Below are positions 31,618 to 34,492 of a stretch of 34,492 bases of DNA, piece by piece. The notes below the pieces were generated by a model. It did no database searches, was not told the DNA's origin, and worked only from the letters and a program-made list of their open reading frames with translations. The number at the start of each line of letters is the position of its first letter. Position 1 is the first letter of the stretch. A program made the position numbers and the translations under genes. Source of the DNA: Pseudomonadota bacterium. GTDB taxonomy: Bacteria; Pseudomonadota; Alphaproteobacteria; Caulobacterales; Caulobacteraceae. Where the stretch lies: assembly GCA_023433585.1 (NCBI GenBank), contig JAEZCL010000161.1, forward strand, positions 1-34,492, given 5' to 3'.

Positions 31618-32213
31618 CAGCGGGCCATATCCTGAACCGCCCTGTGGCGGAAGCACGCGGTCTGGTGATCGTTGACCATGCCGGTCGCCTGCATGAAGGC
31701 GTAGGTGATGACCGGGCCGCAGAACTTGAAGCCGCGCGCCTTCAGCGCCTTGGCCATGGCGACCGATTGCGGGGTCTGGGTCGGGGCCTGGCGGTAATCG
31801 GTCCAGGCGTTCCGGATCGGCGCGCCGTCCACGAAACCCCACAGCCAGGCGCTGAAATCCTCGCCCTGCTCATGCATGTCCAGCCAGATGCGCGCCCCGC
31901 CGATGGCCGCCTCGATCTTGGCGCGCGAGCGGATGATCCCCGGATCGGCCAGCAGCCGCGCCCGCTCCGCCTCGCCGTAGCGCGCCACCTTTTCCGGATC
32001 GAAACCGTCGAAGGCCGCGCGCATCGTCTCGCGCTTCCTCAGGATGGTGATCCAGGCCAGCCCGGCCTGGAACCCGTCCAGCACCAGCTTCTCCCACAAC
32101 GCGCGGGCGTCATGCTCGGGCACGCCCCATTCCTGGTCGTGATAGGCCACATAGAGCGGGTCGCGGCCGCACCAGCCGCAGCGGCCCGCCGCATGTCCAT
32201 CCGATTCGCTCAT
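31617..32213 (-). CDS. tag: DNA-3-methyladenine glycosylase I
   Basis: This 198-residue base-excision-repair enzyme removes 3-methyladenine from alkylated DNA. The zinc-site residues match E. coli Tag: C12 (RCGWC), H25 (YHDQEWG), and H183 and C187 (NDHQTAC). The signature QAGLAWITILRKRE follows. The acidic residue that corresponds to E. coli Glu38 is Asp47 here (LDGFQAG in place of LEGQQAG), a conservative change. It is the first gene of a tag-rnhB pair and starts at the ATG 32211-32213. Confidence 0.95.
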   Translation of the reverse strand: MSESDGHAAGRCGWCGRDPLYVAYHDQEWGVPEHDARALWEKLVLDGFQAGLAWITILRKRETMRAAFDGFDPEKVARYGEAERARLLADPGIIRSRAKIEAAIGGARIWLDMHEQGEDFSAWLWGFVDGAPIRNAWTDYRQAPTQTPQSVAMAKALKARGFKFCGPVITYAFMQATGMVNDHQTACFRHRAVQDMAR

Positions 32214-32308
32214 GGCGGCGACGATAAGGCCCCGCCGTCACGTCTGGAAAGTGGACGGCGGCGACGGCGGCGTTAATCTTTCGCCGTTCGGGAGCGGAAG
32301 GGACGCCC

Positions 32309-34003
32309 ATGCGGTTCATGGCGGTGATGGCGGCCTGCGCGGCGCTGCTTCTGGGCGCGGTCGAGGCACGGGCCCAGACCTACACCCTCGCTGACGCCGC
32401 CGAGGCTGTGGCCGCCAGCGACATGCGGGCGCTGCAATACATCGCCGCCGACCAGACCCTGCTGGACCAGTTGCAGGCGACCGATCCGGAGGCGCTGATC
32501 GAATTCCACCTGGCCCTGGCCCAGGTCTATGAGGACGCGGGCCTTCCGGACGAGGCGCTGGAGGCGTGGCAGGCGGCCCTTCTCAGCATCAGCCGCATCC
32601 GGGGGCGGGGCCACATCAGCATGGCTGACCCCATGCGGGCCGTGGCGCGCCTGACCGACGACCCGGCCGTGCGGGCGACCTGGTACGAGAACGCCTATCG
32701 CATCCGCCGCAACCACCTGGGCCGGGCGCACCCGACGCTCCGGCCCTATCTGGCCGAACTGAACGCGGCGCGGGCCGAGGCGGGGCTGGAGCCCCTGACC
32801 GAGGACGGCGAGCGCCTGCGCAACGAGCCGAACTTCGACCTGGTGAACGTCTATTGGGCCACGCACCGGGCGCCGACCGGCTCACAGGCGCCGGCGGAGA
32901 TGTTCGGCGGCCGGGCGGGCGAGCTCGGCTTCGGGGTCGCAGAGGTCAGCGTGCCGCGCGACCGGGCGCCGGGCGAAATCCCGCGCCCTTCGGTCTGGAC
33001 CCTAGAGTTCCGGCCCGATCCCAACCGGCACATGATCCTGAACAGCGTCACGCCCCTCGACGGCCGTGACGCCTTCTTCACTCGGGTGCGCGGCGTGGTC
33101 GGCGCCACCGAACGGCGCGAGGTCTTCGTCTTCATCCACGGCTACAACACCAGCTTCGAGGGCGCGGCGATCCGCACGGCCCAGCTGGCGGTGGACATGA
33201 ATCTGGACGGGGCGCCGATCCTCTATTCCTGGCCGTCGCGGGCCTCGCTGCTGGGCTACGCCGCCGACACGCGCACGGCGGCGGACCAGCGGATGATCGA
33301 CGACCTGGCCGAGTTCCTGGCCGACGTGGCCGGACGCACGGGGGCCGAGCGGGTGCATCTGGTGGCTCACTCCATGGGCAACCGCTTCCTGGTGCGGGCG
33401 CTGGATCGGCTGTCGCAGCGGGCCGACGCCCTGCGCTTCGACGAGGTTGTGCTGGCCGCCCCGGACGTGGCGGTGGACGAGTTCGAGGCCACCTGGCCGC
33501 GCATCGCGGGGCTGGGCGAGCGCTTCACCCTCTATGCGTCCCAACGCGACCGGGCCTTGCAGATCTCGGAACGGATCAACGGCATGCGGCGCATCGGAGA
33601 CGCCCGCGAGATCGTGACGGCCGATGGCATCCAGACCGTGGACACCACCGCCGCCTCGGCGGGCCTGCTGGGCCATGACGATTTCGCCGGCAGCGCCCTG
33701 GCCGACTTCCGCGCGGTCATGTGGCTGTCCCTGGCGCCGGAGCGGCGCTGCGTGCTGGAGACGGCCGAGCATGAGGGGCGGCGCTACTGGGCCTTCGGCG
33801 GCGAATGCCCGGAGCAGGACTTCGGCGAGGTGACGCAAATGGTGCGCGCCAACGGCTCGGCGGAGGCGGCGCTGGTCAAGCTGGAGGCCGACATGGGCCG
33901 CGCGGGCCTGAGCGCCCGTCAGGAACTGTCGCGCAAACGCGACCTGCTGCGCGCGCTGTTCGGCGCCGTCAGCGCGGCAACCAGTCCGGCGGGCGGGGGC
34001 TGA
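32309..34003 (+). CDS. Exported alpha/beta-hydrolase with N-terminal helical repeats
   Basis: This 564-residue protein has a signal peptide ending ARAQ (near residue 23). A helical region with TPR-like character (about residues 60-170: ALAQVYEDAGLPDEALEAWQAAL) precedes an alpha/beta-hydrolase domain of the DUF900 type. The oxyanion motif VFIHGYN has His277 and the nucleophile elbow AHSMGN has Ser355. Acid and histidine partners are likely in the VVLAAPDV and later segments. The substrate is unknown; lipase or esterase activity is inferred from the family. The last 35 bp overlap the convergent ygfZ-like gene. Confidence 0.82.
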   Translation: MRFMAVMAACAALLLGAVEARAQTYTLADAAEAVAASDMRALQYIAADQTLLDQLQATDPEALIEFHLALAQVYEDAGLPDEALEAWQAALLSISRIRGRGHISMADPMRAVARLTDDPAVRATWYENAYRIRRNHLGRAHPTLRPYLAELNAARAEAGLEPLTEDGERLRNEPNFDLVNVYWATHRAPTGSQAPAEMFGGRAGELGFGVAEVSVPRDRAPGEIPRPSVWTLEFRPDPNRHMILNSVTPLDGRDAFFTRVRGVVGATERREVFVFIHGYNTSFEGAAIRTAQLAVDMNLDGAPILYSWPSRASLLGYAADTRTAADQRMIDDLAEFLADVAGRTGAERVHLVAHSMGNRFLVRALDRLSQRADALRFDEVVLAAPDVAVDEFEATWPRIAGLGERFTLYASQRDRALQISERINGMRRIGDAREIVTADGIQTVDTTAASAGLLGHDDFAGSALADFRAVMWLSLAPERRCVLETAEHEGRRYWAFGGECPEQDFGEVTQMVRANGSAEAALVKLEADMGRAGLSARQELSRKRDLLRALFGAVSAATSPAGGG

Positions 34004-34492
34004 CCGGGCGGCCGTCCACGCTCAGGGCGCCGTCCATGCGGTCCAGCCGCAGCAGGGCCATGGCGATCCCGGCGCGGCCCGACAGCACCTCGCCCGCGCG
34101 CAGGTCGCCGTTCAGCACCTCGGCCCCGAACGCGGGCGCCGCGCCGTCGAAGACGATGGGGACCATGCGGTTGCGGATCGCCCCGCGCCGCTTCATGCGC
34201 GAGGTCGTCTCCTGCCCGACGAAACAGCCCTTCCTGAAATCGATGCCGTTCAGAAGGTCCAGGTTCGCCTCGATGGGATAGGTCCTGTCGTCCGGCGCAT
34301 CGAGGGCCGGGTCGGACACGCCCAGCGACAGGCGGTGAACGGCGTAATCGTCCTCGCTGGCGGTCGGCGCATGATCGCCGCCATAGGCTCGCCCGCCCAA
34401 CGCTGACAGGCGCGGGTCGGGGATGAAGCCGGGTGGCGGGGTTGCGGACAGACCCCCTCCACCATGCTGCGCATGGTCCCCCTCCCCCAGGG
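33969..34492 (-). CDS. ygfZ: YgfZ/GcvT-like folate-binding protein (5' end outside window)
   Basis: The visible 174 codons are the C-terminal part of a YgfZ-type protein. The signature KGCFVGQETTSRMKRRG is present, preceded by DRTYPIEANLDLLNGIDF. YgfZ proteins bind folate and help maintain certain iron-sulfur enzymes. The frame stays open to the window edge, but the stretch from about 34437 outward (reading GDHAQHGGGG) coincides with a palindromic repeat, not with family sequence; conserved-type sequence resumes at GFIPDPRLSALGGRAYG. The gene may therefore carry an in-frame repeat, or be disrupted. An internal TTG at 34398-34400 is not a convincing start. Confidence 0.8.
   Translation of the reverse strand, partial: LGEGDHAQHGGGGLSATPPPGFIPDPRLSALGGRAYGGDHAPTASEDDYAVHRLSLGVSDPALDAPDDRTYPIEANLDLLNGIDFRKGCFVGQETTSRMKRRGAIRNRMVPIVFDGAAPAFGAEVLNGDLRAGEVLSGRAGIAMALLRLDRMDGALSVDGRPVSPRPPDWLPR
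34437..34492. repeat. Partial palindromic repeat at the window edge
   Basis: The segment around ACCATGCTGCGCATGGT with flanking CT-rich runs matches the middle of the element at 28377-28524 in inverse orientation (CATGCGCAGCATG followed by a G-run and CTGTCC). It appears to lie inside the ygfZ-like reading frame. Only part is visible. Confidence 0.6.

Overview
The window looks like a chromosomal segment of a Caulobacteraceae alphaproteobacterium, probably Brevundimonas or a close relative. This rests on high GC, the complete alphaproteobacterial-type nuo gene order, a GTTC-N7-GTTC (alphaproteobacterial LexA) site at uvrB, GANTC sites in upstream regions and many palindromic intergenic repeats. 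The genus is inferred from general resemblance, not from a search.

Positions 50-16754 (minus strand) hold one long respiratory complex I operon, nuoA-B-C-D-E-x-F-y-z-G-H-l1-l2-I-J-K-L-M-N, transcribed from a predicted promoter near 16800-16828. All 14 core subunits are present and look intact. Five extra genes sit between core genes: a two-helix membrane protein (nuoE/nuoF), an SGNH hydrolase and a lipoprotein (nuoF/nuoG), and two tiny paralogous lipoproteins that share a Cys-x13-Cys motif (nuoH/nuoI). Most junctions, including those of the extra genes, are ATGA or TGATG stop/start overlaps, so the extra genes are built into the operon. Two junctions carry palindromic repeats instead.

Positions 16973-18000 hold a divergent tRNA-Asp with its promoter and terminator, then about 0.8 kb of mosaic repeats. 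From 17983 to 24532 come an extensin-like lipoprotein, ilvA, a CPBP membrane protease, a HIRAN-like protein with a Tat-like leader, and uvrB, whose start codon lies inside an SOS box. A parDE toxin-antitoxin pair follows uvrB.

Positions 25202-28368 look like a genomic island. A 59-bp diverged fragment of uvrB marks the left side. It is followed by clearly AT-richer genes: a four-helix membrane protein, a DGQHR-domain (DndB-like) protein overlapping it by 4 bp, and a convergent MT-A70 adenine methylase. On the right, GC-rich sequence resumes inside a DpnI-like restriction gene whose catalytic N-terminal half is missing. This three-gene set is the best candidate for an under-described DNA-modification or defence module.

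The right end returns to housekeeping-type genes: an HTH protein, a D12-class adenine methylase with a small overlapping membrane-tail gene, rnhB-tag (overlapping), a secreted alpha/beta hydrolase with a predicted helical N-terminus, and the 3' part of a ygfZ-like gene that runs off the window and appears to contain a palindromic repeat in frame.
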